Shown here piece by piece: positions 17,351 to 24,726 of a DNA stretch of 36,447 nucleotides. The stretch spans positions 1-36,447 of the forward strand of contig JBJEFI010000105.1 in assembly GCA_051873875.1 (NCBI GenBank), written 5' to 3'. A program made the position numbers and the translations under genes. The DNA is from JBJEFI01 sp051873875 (GTDB lineage Bacteria > Bacillota > Bacilli > Bacillales > Bacillaceae_G). The notes beneath the pieces were generated by a model that was not told the DNA's origin, did not search any database, and saw only the letters and a program-made list of their open reading frames with translations. Every line of letters begins with the position of its first letter. Position 1 is the stretch's first letter.

Positions 17351-17542
17351 ATGACTAAAATCGCAATCAATGGTAGTGCATCTAATGTAGTGGAAGTATT
17401 AAAAGCAATGGAAAATTTTATTTCTCATCAACACGATCATGGTGTAAATGATCTAGTGGTCTCAGTAGAAATTAACGATGAAGAACATTCTGACTTTGAT
17501 TCACCTGTTAGCGATTGTTTAAACGCTGTCTATAATTTTTAA
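17351..17542 (+). CDS. Small unknown protein under a perfect CodY box
   Basis: A 63-residue protein starting MTKIAING. An ideal ribosome site (GGAGG, 17338-17342) precedes the ATG at 17351. An in-frame ATG at 17336 lies ahead of that ribosome site and is rejected. The protein is acidic, with a histidine-rich patch (SHQHDHG, residues 25-31), a VVSVEIND segment suggesting beta strand, an acidic run (NDEEHSDFDSP), one cysteine and no membrane segment. I do not recognise the family. Its position, divergent from ilvE and with a consensus CodY site between its likely promoter and ribosome site, predicts expression when branched-chain amino acids or GTP are low. A metal- or ligand-binding role is conceivable from the histidines but is not shown. 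Confidence 0.8.
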   Translation: MTKIAINGSASNVVEVLKAMENFISHQHDHGVNDLVVSVEINDEEHSDFDSPVSDCLNAVYNF

Positions 17543-17577
17543 AGCCAAGAAATGAACACTTGTTCATTTCTCGGCTT
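17541..17577. terminator. Bidirectional terminator between the 63-residue gene and the amidase gene
   Basis: A long stem AAAGCC-AAGAAATGAACA (17541-17558) pairs with TGTTCATTTCT-CGGCTT (17561-17577) with one bulge. It sits right after one stop codon and overlaps the other (17564), closing two converging genes. Confidence 0.75.
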
Positions 17578-18385
17578 CATCTTTTAAGCTATTATTTATT
17601 AGTTGTCTTTTATACAAATTTTGTCGACAATCTTCAAAAATGGGAATCTTTCTTCTAGCTTGATTTACTTTGTCTATATCAATTGAACCATAAACAATAG
17701 ATTCCTGTTGACCTAATACTACTATTTCTCCCCACGGGTTGATAATCATAGAATGGCCAACAAATTGATTGTTTATATCTGTTCCAACTCGATTACAAGC
17801 AATAACATAACATTGATTTTCAATCGCCCTTGCTTTTAAAAGTGTCTCCCAATGCATCATTCGCTGGCTTGGCCATTGAGCAACAACGAACATAACAATT
17901 GCCCCATGGTAGATGTGACTACGAAACCATTCAGGAAAGCGGATATCGTAACAAATATTAGCACCACACATAATATTATCTAGTTGAAATAAGCCTAGCT
18001 GCGAACCACTATGAAGATAGTAATGTTCTTCCATTAATTGAAACAAATGTGCTTTTCGATATGTACCTACTACTTCTCCCTTACGATTTACTGCAAGTAA
18101 TGTATTAAAAACACCTGTATCCCTCACTTCAGCAATTGAGCCACCTACGATATTTACTTGATGCTTTATTGCTAACTCTTTTAAAAAAGATTTCGTTCGC
18201 TTTCCATCCTTATCTCCTATAGTAGATACACGCTCTAAGTCATAACCTGTATTCCACATTTCAGGCAAAATAATGATATCTGCGTTATTTTCACTAGCTT
18301 CTTTTACTTTCTTTTCCACAATGGCATAATTATGATTGACGTCGCCAAACTGTATATCTAATTGAATACACGCAATCTTCCACAT
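17564..18385 (-). CDS. Nitrilase-superfamily amidase (MtnU / omega-amidase-like)
   Basis: A cytoplasmic carbon-nitrogen hydrolase, 273 residues from the ATG at 18385 (GGGTG eight bases upstream; the TTG two codons earlier is too close to it). The catalytic triad is complete: E42 in LPEMWNTG, K111 in YRKAHLF, C145 in ICYDIRFPEWF. The sequence pattern (PEMWNTGYDL, GDKDG, KAHLFQLMEEHYYL, ARAIENQCYVIACNRVG) is close to Bacillus MtnU/YkrU, proposed to hydrolyse the 2-oxo-amide left by glutamine transamination in methionine salvage. No other methionine-salvage gene is nearby, so the exact substrate is open. Transcribed alone, convergent with the 63-residue gene. Confidence 0.85.
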   Translation of the reverse strand: MWKIACIQLDIQFGDVNHNYAIVEKKVKEASENNADIIILPEMWNTGYDLERVSTIGDKDGKRTKSFLKELAIKHQVNIVGGSIAEVRDTGVFNTLLAVNRKGEVVGTYRKAHLFQLMEEHYYLHSGSQLGLFQLDNIMCGANICYDIRFPEWFRSHIYHGAIVMFVVAQWPSQRMMHWETLLKARAIENQCYVIACNRVGTDINNQFVGHSMIINPWGEIVVLGQQESIVYGSIDIDKVNQARRKIPIFEDCRQNLYKRQLINNSLKDEAEK

Positions 18386-18466
18386 TTCCAATTCACCCTT
18401 ATCAATTATTACCTTTATTTTTCTTTAAAAAACTTTAAAATTTTTAGAATAATGACGAAAGTTTTA

Positions 18467-18495
18467 TTGTCTTTCCTACATTTCCTGCGTAAAAT
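18467..18495 (+). promoter_or_regulatory. Predicted sigma-A promoter of the DUF402-methyltransferase pair
   Basis: TTGTCT (18467-18472), a 17-base spacer, TAAAAT (18490-18495). Transcription from about 18502 excludes any upstream extension of the following reading frame and supports the ATG at 18533. Confidence 0.6.
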
Positions 18496-18532
18496 GAGTA
18501 TTAATAAATATCCAAACCAAGAGAGGTGTATA

Positions 18533-19078
18533 ATGAAAATAAAATATGGAAATCGACATAATTGGCAACGTGTTTTGGAAAGCTCCTATAGACTATCTCA
18601 ACTTGATGCAAATACAATTGTAGCTACTGTTGACATCCATAAAATATCTGCACCACTATTTGTTACCTATGAAAGTGAAATATTTAACGTAGCAGACGTA
18701 GGATATCGATGGGTTCAATTTTTCTTTAAAAATAAGCATTATGCCGTTACAACTGTTATAAATAGTAACAATGAAATTATGCAATGGTATATTGACCTTT
18801 GTCGACCATATAATTTTACAAAAGATGGTATTCCTTATTTTATTGATCTCTACCTTGATATTGTCATTTTTCCGTCTAATAAAGTATTTATTTTAGATGA
18901 AGATGAATTAGACGCTGCACGTGACCAAGGGATCATTTCTAACGAAGAATATTGCCATACTTGGCAAGTAGCAAATGATCTTCTTCAAACTTTACACACT
19001 TCAAATTGTAAATTATTAAATATAACAAAACAATTTCATCTTAAAAATAAATCTGCAGTTGAAAGGAGTAAACAATGA
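18533..19078 (+). CDS. DUF402-family protein
   Basis: A 181-residue cytoplasmic protein of the DUF402/FomD-like fold, which in Gram-positive relatives includes nucleoside di/triphosphate phosphatases (Staphylococcus Ntdp). The start at 18533 has GAGAGGTG upstream and follows the predicted promoter; a frame running back to 18362 would cross that promoter. The typical DUF402 core is visible: a strand region followed by WYIDLCRPYNFTKDGIPYFIDLYLDIVIFP, then VFILDEDELDAARDQGIIS. The aspartates in DLYLDI and DEDELD are the likely metal ligands. Its TGA overlaps the next ATG (ATGA), so it is co-translated with the methyltransferase. Biochemical activity is not deducible. Confidence 0.78.
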   Translation: MKIKYGNRHNWQRVLESSYRLSQLDANTIVATVDIHKISAPLFVTYESEIFNVADVGYRWVQFFFKNKHYAVTTVINSNNEIMQWYIDLCRPYNFTKDGIPYFIDLYLDIVIFPSNKVFILDEDELDAARDQGIISNEEYCHTWQVANDLLQTLHTSNCKLLNITKQFHLKNKSAVERSKQ

Positions 19079-19743
19079 ACGAATGGAATGAAAAACTAAA
19101 AACGCGATGGGATGAAGAAGCATACAATTGGCATACCCACTCAGAAAGTATGTGGACTAGCGGAAGTAGACGAGATATTTTGCCCTTTATCAAACCTTAT
19201 ATCAAAGAAAATAACACTGTTTTAGATGCTGGGTGTGGACCTGGTTATAGTTCTTATCGTATTTCACAATGGAATGTAAACGTTATCGGTATTGATTTTT
19301 CTCCAGAAATGATTCAGCTGGCCAATAAATCATATCAAAATCCATTGTTAACTTTTTCAGTTGGAGATTTAAGTCATTTATCTTTTGATGATGAGAGCTT
19401 TGATTTCATTATATGTATTAACTCCATTGAATGGACACCAAACCCCTTACTTGTTATTAAAGAACTTCAACGAATTTTAAAGAAATCAGGTAAAATATGC
19501 ATTTCTTTACTAGGTCCAACCGCTGCTCCACGCAAAAACAGTTATGAACGCTTATACGGGCATACAGCTATTTGTAATACAATGATGCCTTGGGAATTAG
19601 AACAGCTTATGACTGAACATCACTTTCATTTATTAAAAGAACAAGGAATTTATGGTAAAATTCCAACTGAACTTATTAGTAGTATCCCTAAAAAGCATCA
19701 GCAAGCACTGGCATTTTCATGGCTGTCTTTATTTGAAAAGTAA
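19075..19743 (+). CDS. Class I SAM-dependent methyltransferase
   Basis: A 222-residue Rossmann-fold methyltransferase. Motif I is VLDAGCGPGYSS (49-60), the acidic residue after strand 2 is in VIGIDFSPEMI, and motif IV-like FDFIICINSIEWTPNP follows, a Methyltransf_11-type arrangement. The N-terminus (TRWDEEAYNWHTHSESMW) is helical and probably caps the SAM site. The ribosome site GAAAGGAG lies in the end of the DUF402 gene, and the start overlaps that gene by four bases. The acceptor is unknown; small-molecule methylation is more likely than nucleic acid, judging from the absence of RNA-binding domains. Confidence 0.85.
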   Translation: MNEWNEKLKTRWDEEAYNWHTHSESMWTSGSRRDILPFIKPYIKENNTVLDAGCGPGYSSYRISQWNVNVIGIDFSPEMIQLANKSYQNPLLTFSVGDLSHLSFDDESFDFIICINSIEWTPNPLLVIKELQRILKKSGKICISLLGPTAAPRKNSYERLYGHTAICNTMMPWELEQLMTEHHFHLLKEQGIYGKIPTELISSIPKKHQQALAFSWLSLFEK

Positions 19744-19809
19744 CCCTTAAAAACTAACACCTTAGCAATCTGACAACATTCCATTCGCTAAGGTACCGTT
19801 TTTAAGGGT
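19743..19809. repeat. Two-armed 67-base inverted repeat, probable bidirectional terminator
   Basis: ACCCTTAAAAAC (19743-19754) pairs perfectly with GTTTTTAAGGGT (19798-19809). Inside, ACCTTAGC (19759-19766) pairs perfectly with GCTAAGGT (19787-19794), leaving a 20-base loop. It begins at the methyltransferase stop and lies before the convergent gene's end. It lacks a long U tail outside the stem, so it may be a terminator or a small repeat element. Confidence 0.6.
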
Positions 19810-19832
19810 ATAAATAAAGCGGTTGTAATTAC

Positions 19833-20099
19833 TTATGTTAACTCAACCTCTTTTTCCACTTTCACAATTTCAAGAAAGTGATTATCATTTAATTCTTTTC
19901 CATTTTTGAACATATACAGGTCACCATCATGCTTTGATTTATAATTAAGAATGATTGTGTAACCTGTTTTAATTGCTTCGAATTCATTGTCACTTTGTAT
20001 TTTAATAATCATCTTTTTATAACCTGACTCCCCATCTTCTGAAAAGAATAAACCAGCTCTATTTCGATAAAAATACTTGTATTTTAAATGATAAATCAT
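19833..20099 (-). CDS. Unknown 88-residue protein
   Basis: Starts at the ATG at 20099 (an adjoining GTG at 20102 is equally placed) behind GAGAGGGG. The product is rich in aromatic and basic residues at its start (YHLKYKYFYRNRAG), with a predicted mix of strands and no signal peptide. The middle (MIIKIQSDNEFEAIKTGYTIILNY) resembles a small alpha/beta fold. The family is not recognised. It lies 52 bases downstream of the M20 peptidase gene on the same strand and could be co-transcribed with it. Confidence 0.6.
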   Translation of the reverse strand: MIYHLKYKYFYRNRAGLFFSEDGESGYKKMIIKIQSDNEFEAIKTGYTIILNYKSKHDGDLYMFKNGKELNDNHFLEIVKVEKEVELT

Positions 20100-20151
20100 C
20101 ACTCAAGCCCCTCTCCTGCTTTTGTAAAGACTCCCCTAACTTTCTTGTATT

Positions 20152-21741
20152 CTATTTGTTACTAATAATATCAATCGTGTCTTTTAATAAGAACGGTAAA
20201 ACATCCATGGCATATGGTAAATATAATCGTTCTGTTTTCTTATGCGCATCTTTTCCAATTGGACCGATATTTAATACTGGTATCTTTAAATTTTTCGTTA
20301 TTTCAAATGGATAGTTATAAACTGTTTTCCACCCTATCAAATTAGTAGTAAATGTTTTTATATCTTTCTCTGCTAAACTTAATCCAAATTGACTTAAATC
20401 ACATATACCTTCAAATATAGGAATATGCTGCAAATTAATATCGTATGCTTTTAATGCCTGCTCTTGGATGGCTCTTACTAGATTGAATACTTCATCTTGT
20501 TCTTTTGCATAAACAGCTGGGCAAATTGGTGGCAAAAAGCCAATAACAATAGCAGGTCCTTTTATGTTTAATTCATCAAGAAGTAGCGTAACAAGTTTAA
20601 TACATTTATCTTGTATTTCCTTTAAATCTGTTATTTCATTCCAATGTAGCTTTGTAAATTGTTCCATCGTACTTCCTGATAATGAAATAAGTTCTTCAAT
20701 TCGATAAATGGCTACATTGTCTAAGTGACGTCCACTTTTCAAGTTTCGTTTCAAATAAAAGCACTTTAATGCGTTAATCGCTTCTCGACATTCCCTTTCA
20801 AAAACCGTTAATATTTCCTCAGGAGTTCGTTTTACTACTAATACATTAAAATAGGCAACTATTTTTTCAATTAACGTCACAGAGTAATGTTCTTTTAATT
20901 CTCTTATTCGAATACATGTAGATGGTGAAAAGAGTTGGTCTCCCATTTCTTCTCGTAAATCATCATGCCCTTCTAGTCGTTTTAACAATTCAGCAAGTAA
21001 AATGCTACCATTTATTCCTTCTTCATATTCACCTACATGTGCTTCTTTCCCTACTACATATACAAAGGGAAGGTACTTTCCAATTGTTCCACTTTGAATT
21101 AGCGCTGCTTTCTCATTCGCAGTAGTGATAGATGGCTCTGAATTTACAATAGCGAGAAATTCTAATCCTTCTTCTTGTAATTGTAGGACAAGTTTACTAG
21201 CTTCCATGCCTCCAGCACCATTATTTTCTTCATCACATAATCCTAGCAATAAAATATTGACTGGTAATTCCCCTAGTTGTTCTGTATAGGAATGAATTAG
21301 CTCTAATTGAATCGCCAATCCGCCCTTCATATCCATTGTCCCTCGACCAAATAACCATTCACCAGATTCCATATCACGCTTTACTTCTTCACTTAATTGT
21401 TCTTTCGCCAATGCTTTTCCATAATTTTCAATATCAAAAGCTAACTCTTTTAGCGAACCACATCCATTTGTATCAACAACGTCAAAATGATTAATAAAAA
21501 TAATCGTCTTCTTTGTTTTAATTGGTGATTTCACATAAGCAACTACATTACTACGCTTAAATGGATCTCCCTCTACTTCTTGTAAAAAAACGTCCTCTTG
21601 CTTATCTGAAAAATAGTCCCAACTTTGAATATATGCGTATAACCATTGTGCAATTTCTACTTCTTCCTTTGATTCTGTTATACTTTTTATTTTGCATAAA
21701 TTTGAAATAAGCCCCTCTAATCGTTTTTTGTTTATATCCAT
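20152..21741 (-). CDS. rocB: RocB-like M20-family metallopeptidase
   Basis: A zinc-dependent hydrolase of the M20 family in the RocB subgroup (arginine degradation protein of Bacillus, exact reaction unestablished). The 529 residues carry the M20 metal ligands H85 and D87 (INHFDVVD), D137 (FGRGTMDMKGG) and the catalytic/ligand glutamates E171-E172 (CDEENNGAGG), plus the RocB-type long insertion rather than a compact dimerisation domain. The late segment NIGPIGKDAHKKTERLYLP carries the C-terminal histidine. No rocDEF genes are adjacent, so the arginine link is by family only. A very AT-rich 190-base region lies upstream. Confidence 0.82.
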   Translation of the reverse strand: MDINKKRLEGLISNLCKIKSITESKEEVEIAQWLYAYIQSWDYFSDKQEDVFLQEVEGDPFKRSNVVAYVKSPIKTKKTIIFINHFDVVDTNGCGSLKELAFDIENYGKALAKEQLSEEVKRDMESGEWLFGRGTMDMKGGLAIQLELIHSYTEQLGELPVNILLLGLCDEENNGAGGMEASKLVLQLQEEGLEFLAIVNSEPSITTANEKAALIQSGTIGKYLPFVYVVGKEAHVGEYEEGINGSILLAELLKRLEGHDDLREEMGDQLFSPSTCIRIRELKEHYSVTLIEKIVAYFNVLVVKRTPEEILTVFERECREAINALKCFYLKRNLKSGRHLDNVAIYRIEELISLSGSTMEQFTKLHWNEITDLKEIQDKCIKLVTLLLDELNIKGPAIVIGFLPPICPAVYAKEQDEVFNLVRAIQEQALKAYDINLQHIPIFEGICDLSQFGLSLAEKDIKTFTTNLIGWKTVYNYPFEITKNLKIPVLNIGPIGKDAHKKTERLYLPYAMDVLPFLLKDTIDIISNK

Positions 21742-21907
21742 CTTTATCCCTCTTTAACAATATATACTAATTATATTATATTAAAATTATAGCAAAATTA
21801 AAAATATGTAAATTTTTATAATATATTGTTTTATTTCCCTTTATTTAAAAATTAGTATTATTTTATTAATAGCATAAATTAAACACACGCTTCCTATGTT
21901 TTTAATA

Positions 21908-21935
21908 GGAAAAGCACCCTAATTGGATGCTTTCA
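21908..21935 (-). terminator. Probable terminator of the fix operon
   Basis: An imperfect stem of GAAAAGCACC (21909-21918) with GGATGCTTTC (21925-21934) overlaps the stop codon of the last gene (21933-21935). The U tail is weak. Confidence 0.5.
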
Positions 21936-22079
21936 AAAAAATATCGTGTATTTGTACTTATCTGCTAATTGAATTTGTTCTTTTGTTACCCAGCTAAGAA
22001 CATAATCTTCCCAAACAATAAGGTATTTATCTTCTTTCATAAAAACAACCGTTCCAATTGCGCCATCTTCTTTAAACAT
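21933..22079 (-). CDS. Unknown 48-residue protein at the end of the fixABCX operon
   Basis: The likely start is the ATG at 22079, six bases after GGGGAG; a longer frame from 22157 overlaps fixX and is not supported. The 48 residues (MFKEDGAIGTVVFMKEDKY..., ending KYTIFF) suggest a small beta barrel of SH3/KOW type: GxxGTVV, then YLIVWEDYVLSWVTKEQI. It has no cysteine, signal peptide or membrane helix. It starts 29 bases after fixX and precedes the operon terminator, so it is co-transcribed with the electron-transfer genes. Function is unknown; an accessory or assembly factor for the Fix complex is an inference from position only. Confidence 0.65.
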   Translation of the reverse strand: MFKEDGAIGTVVFMKEDKYLIVWEDYVLSWVTKEQIQLADKYKYTIFF

Positions 22080-22108
22080 AACACTCTCCCCTACTGCCAA
22101 CAAGGCAA

Positions 22109-22405
22109 TCACCCCAATCGGAATATTATGCCATGACCACCTTTTGGATATTCCCATTTTATATTGTCATATGGACAACCAATCCGACAGCTACCGCACT
22201 CGTGACATCCTTCATATCCAACATGCATACGAATTTCTTCCCACTTGTACACTTCAGCAGGACAAAAAATAGTACAAATTTTATCAGGGCATTTTGTTAA
22301 ACAAACATCTTCATTTTTTACATGCAAATGCGAATTTGTATCCGCGTTAAAACGAACAAGGTATTGTTTCTCTTCAACGGATGATCCTTTTCTCTGCTCA
22401 CTCAT
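22109..22405 (-). CDS. fixX: FixX ferredoxin-like protein
   Basis: A ferredoxin-like partner of FixC, 98 residues from the ATG at 22405 (one base after the fixC stop). It has the FixX layout: cysteines in CLTKCPDKICTIFCPAEVY and in GYEGCHECGSCRIGCPYDNIKWEYPKGG, ending GIIFRLG as FixX proteins do. The second group gives a [4Fe-4S] site of the type that hands electrons to or from the flavin of ETF:quinone oxidoreductase. The first cysteine cluster suggests a possible second Fe-S site; some FixX proteins lack it. Same operon as fixA, fixB and fixC. Confidence 0.9.
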   Translation of the reverse strand: MSEQRKGSSVEEKQYLVRFNADTNSHLHVKNEDVCLTKCPDKICTIFCPAEVYKWEEIRMHVGYEGCHECGSCRIGCPYDNIKWEYPKGGHGIIFRLG

Positions 22406-22406
22406 C

Positions 22407-23702
22407 TTATTTAACCGCCTTCCATGCTCGAATAACATCTTTTGCAAGTTTATACTTCTCTTTTATACCACCAACATCACGAATAATTTTCTTTTGCTTC
22501 TCCCATTTTGTTGCTCCATCTACTGTAAACATTTGACTTGCTGCTCGATTAAGCATTGGAATATACTGTTCGAAATATTGAGGATACTTATCAAACGTAT
22601 GAGAAGCATCTTTATATTTCTTTAAATCTTGACCAATAAAACCGTTCATAATTTTATATTGGTAAGCACTTAACGTATCTTCCGTGAAATTCTCTAACTC
22701 TTTTGCTTCAATAATTGTTTCGGCGGCTAATCTTCCTGAAGTCATCGCCATGTTAGAGCCCTCTCGATGAATTGCATTTACAAATTGAGCGGCGTCTCCA
22801 ACAACTAACACACCATCTCCATAGATTTTTGGAATGGAATTATAGCCGCCTTCCGGAATTAGATGAGCCAAATATTCTTGTGGTTCACTTCCTTGAATAT
22901 ATGGTCGAATCATGGGATGATTTTTGATGTGCTCTAATAGTTCATATGGTTTAGTCTTATGTTTAATCATCCCAGATAAGAGCGTACCAACACCAATGCT
23001 TAATGTATCTTTATTCGTATATAAAAAACCTGTGCCAAGAATACCTTTTGTTGCATCACCGAATAATTCAATAACACATCCTTGGTTACCTTCTAATCCA
23101 AATCTATCTTCGATTATTTTTCGATCTAATTTTAAAATTTCCATCGTTGCTAATGCTACTTCATCTGGGCGCCATTCACGATGAAAACCTAACGATTTCC
23201 CTAATAAAGAATTAACGCCGTCTGCCAGCACAACAACATCTGCATATAAGTCTCCATCTGGCCGATCGGTCCGAATACCAATTACCTTTCCAGCCTCTAC
23301 AATACATTCCGTTACAACTGTTTCATTTATTAATAATGCGCCTTCATTTACTGCTTTTTGTGCGAACCATTGATCAAACTTGGAGCGCAGAACAGTAAAA
23401 TTGTTATATGGTTCTTCCTGCCATTCTAATCCTTTATAGCTAAACGTACTAGCAGATTGTTTATCTAGCATCATCATCCGTTGCTCTGTAATAATCCGTT
23501 CAATCGGTGCATCTTTCCAAAATTCTGGAATAATATCCTCCATCATTTTTCTATATAACACGCCGCCCATTACATTTTTTGAACCTGGGTATTCTCCACG
23601 TTCAATCAATACGACATTAACCCCTGCCTTTGCTAATTCATAGGCACATGAAATACCAGCGGGTCCTGCTCCTACAACGATAGCATCGAATTTTTCAGGC
23701 AT
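22407..23702 (-). CDS. fixC: FixC flavoprotein (ETF:quinone oxidoreductase-like)
   Basis: An FAD-dependent oxidoreductase that accepts electrons from the FixAB electron-transfer flavoprotein and, with FixX, passes them to quinone or other acceptors. The 431 residues open with the FAD dinucleotide fold AIVVGAGPAGISCAYELAKAGVNVVLIERG, followed by GVLYRKMMEDIIPEFW, the second FAD motif VVVLADGVNSLLG, and GVLVVGDAAQFVNAIHREGSNMAMTSGRLAAET, all standard for ETF-QO/FixC. The start overlaps fixB by eight bases. Probably membrane-associated at the quinone pool, without a clear transmembrane helix. Confidence 0.93.
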   Translation of the reverse strand: MPEKFDAIVVGAGPAGISCAYELAKAGVNVVLIERGEYPGSKNVMGGVLYRKMMEDIIPEFWKDAPIERIITEQRMMMLDKQSASTFSYKGLEWQEEPYNNFTVLRSKFDQWFAQKAVNEGALLINETVVTECIVEAGKVIGIRTDRPDGDLYADVVVLADGVNSLLGKSLGFHREWRPDEVALATMEILKLDRKIIEDRFGLEGNQGCVIELFGDATKGILGTGFLYTNKDTLSIGVGTLLSGMIKHKTKPYELLEHIKNHPMIRPYIQGSEPQEYLAHLIPEGGYNSIPKIYGDGVLVVGDAAQFVNAIHREGSNMAMTSGRLAAETIIEAKELENFTEDTLSAYQYKIMNGFIGQDLKKYKDASHTFDKYPQYFEQYIPMLNRAASQMFTVDGATKWEKQKKIIRDVGGIKEKYKLAKDVIRAWKAVK

Positions 23703-24726
23703 GATCGTATTCCACCTCTTTTCTTTGCAATACTTCTTTTAACTGCTTCATTAAGACAGGTATTATTTCAAATGCATCTCCAACAATGCCATAGTGACAA
23801 CTTTGGAAAATTGGTGCATTTGGATCTTTATTAATAGCTATGATAAGACCCGCATTTTGCATTCCAACAATATGTTGAATTGCTCCTGATATTCCAATTG
23901 CAAAGTAAATTTTTGGCGTTACGGTCACACCAGTTTGCCCAACTTGATGATGGTGTCCAATCCAACCAGCCTCTACAACATCCCTACTTGCTCCCACACC
24001 TGCGCCAATTTCTTCTGCAAAATCAATAATTAACTGAAAGCCTTCTTTACTTCCTAATCCTTTCCCACCTGCTACAATTATATCTGCTTCGTCAATTCGT
24101 ACTTTTTTCTCTGTTGCTCTTACGATTTCAAGTACTTTCGTCCGAATATCTTCTTCTTTTAAATCAATTTTTTCGTTAATGACTTCCCCTGTTCTTCCAC
24201 TTTGTGGAGTCAATGCTTTCATTACTTTTGGACGTACTGTTGCCATTTGTGGCCGATACTTTTTACACAATATTGTCGCCATAATATTTCCACCAAAGGC
24301 AGGGCGACTTGCCAATAATAAACCTGTATCTTCTTCTACATCTAAAATAGTCGTATCTGCAGTTAATCCTGTTGGTAAATCAGTCGCTACCGCACTTGCC
24401 AAATCCTTTCCTCTTGAAGTAGCACCGTATAAAATAATTTCAGGTTTATACTTATTGCTACAATGTAACATTGCTTGCATAAACGATTCTGTCCGATAAT
24501 TTTTAAAGATTACATCATCATAAAAATAAACTTTATCTGCTCCATATTCAAAAAGTTTAGTAGCTAGATGACTTATATTTTCTCCAATTACGATTCCTGC
24601 CAACTGACATTTACGTTTTTCAGCTAATGCTTTCCCAGCACCTAATAACTCTAATGAAACGGGTACAACTTCTCCGTCTTGTTCTTCAATGAAAACCCAA
24701 ACATCTTGATATTCTTCAAAGGCCAT
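23695..24726 (-). CDS. fixB: Electron transfer flavoprotein, alpha subunit (FixB)
   Basis: The FAD-binding alpha subunit of the FixAB electron-transfer flavoprotein, 343 residues. The C-terminal FAD domain is complete: VAGGKGLGSKEGFQLIIDFAEEIGAGVGASRDVVEAGW, then QVGQTGVTVTPKIYFAIGISGAIQHIVGMQNAGLIIAINKDPNAPIF. The ribosome site AAGGTGG lies in the end of fixA, and the ATG at 24726 directly follows the fixA stop codon. The N-terminal region has the ETF-alpha nucleotide-binding-like fold with YGATSRGKDLASAVATDL. The gene is placed between fixA and fixC in the usual fixABCX order. Confidence 0.94.
   Translation of the reverse strand: MAFEEYQDVWVFIEEQDGEVVPVSLELLGAGKALAEKRKCQLAGIVIGENISHLATKLFEYGADKVYFYDDVIFKNYRTESFMQAMLHCSNKYKPEIILYGATSRGKDLASAVATDLPTGLTADTTILDVEEDTGLLLASRPAFGGNIMATILCKKYRPQMATVRPKVMKALTPQSGRTGEVINEKIDLKEEDIRTKVLEIVRATEKKVRIDEADIIVAGGKGLGSKEGFQLIIDFAEEIGAGVGASRDVVEAGWIGHHHQVGQTGVTVTPKIYFAIGISGAIQHIVGMQNAGLIIAINKDPNAPIFQSCHYGIVGDAFEIIPVLMKQLKEVLQRKEVEYDHA

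Noticed and set aside
17554..17565. GAAC-N4-GTTC core resembling a LexA box
   Set aside because: It is the tip of the terminator hairpin between two convergent genes, lacks the flanking C and G, and is not near a promoter.
18362..18532. Upstream extension of the DUF402 reading frame (57 extra codons)
   Set aside because: It crosses a good -35/-10 promoter (18467-18495) and has no ribosome site; the ATG at 18533 has GAGAGGTG.
21750..21860. AT-rich inverted repeat upstream of the rocB-like gene as an operator
   Set aside because: The 9-bp arms (ACAATATAT/ATATATTGT) are pure low-complexity A/T sequence and expected by chance here.
22080..22157. Longer version of the 48-residue protein
   Set aside because: It would overlap fixX by 49 bases, and its extra codons contain the ribosome site of the ATG at 22079.
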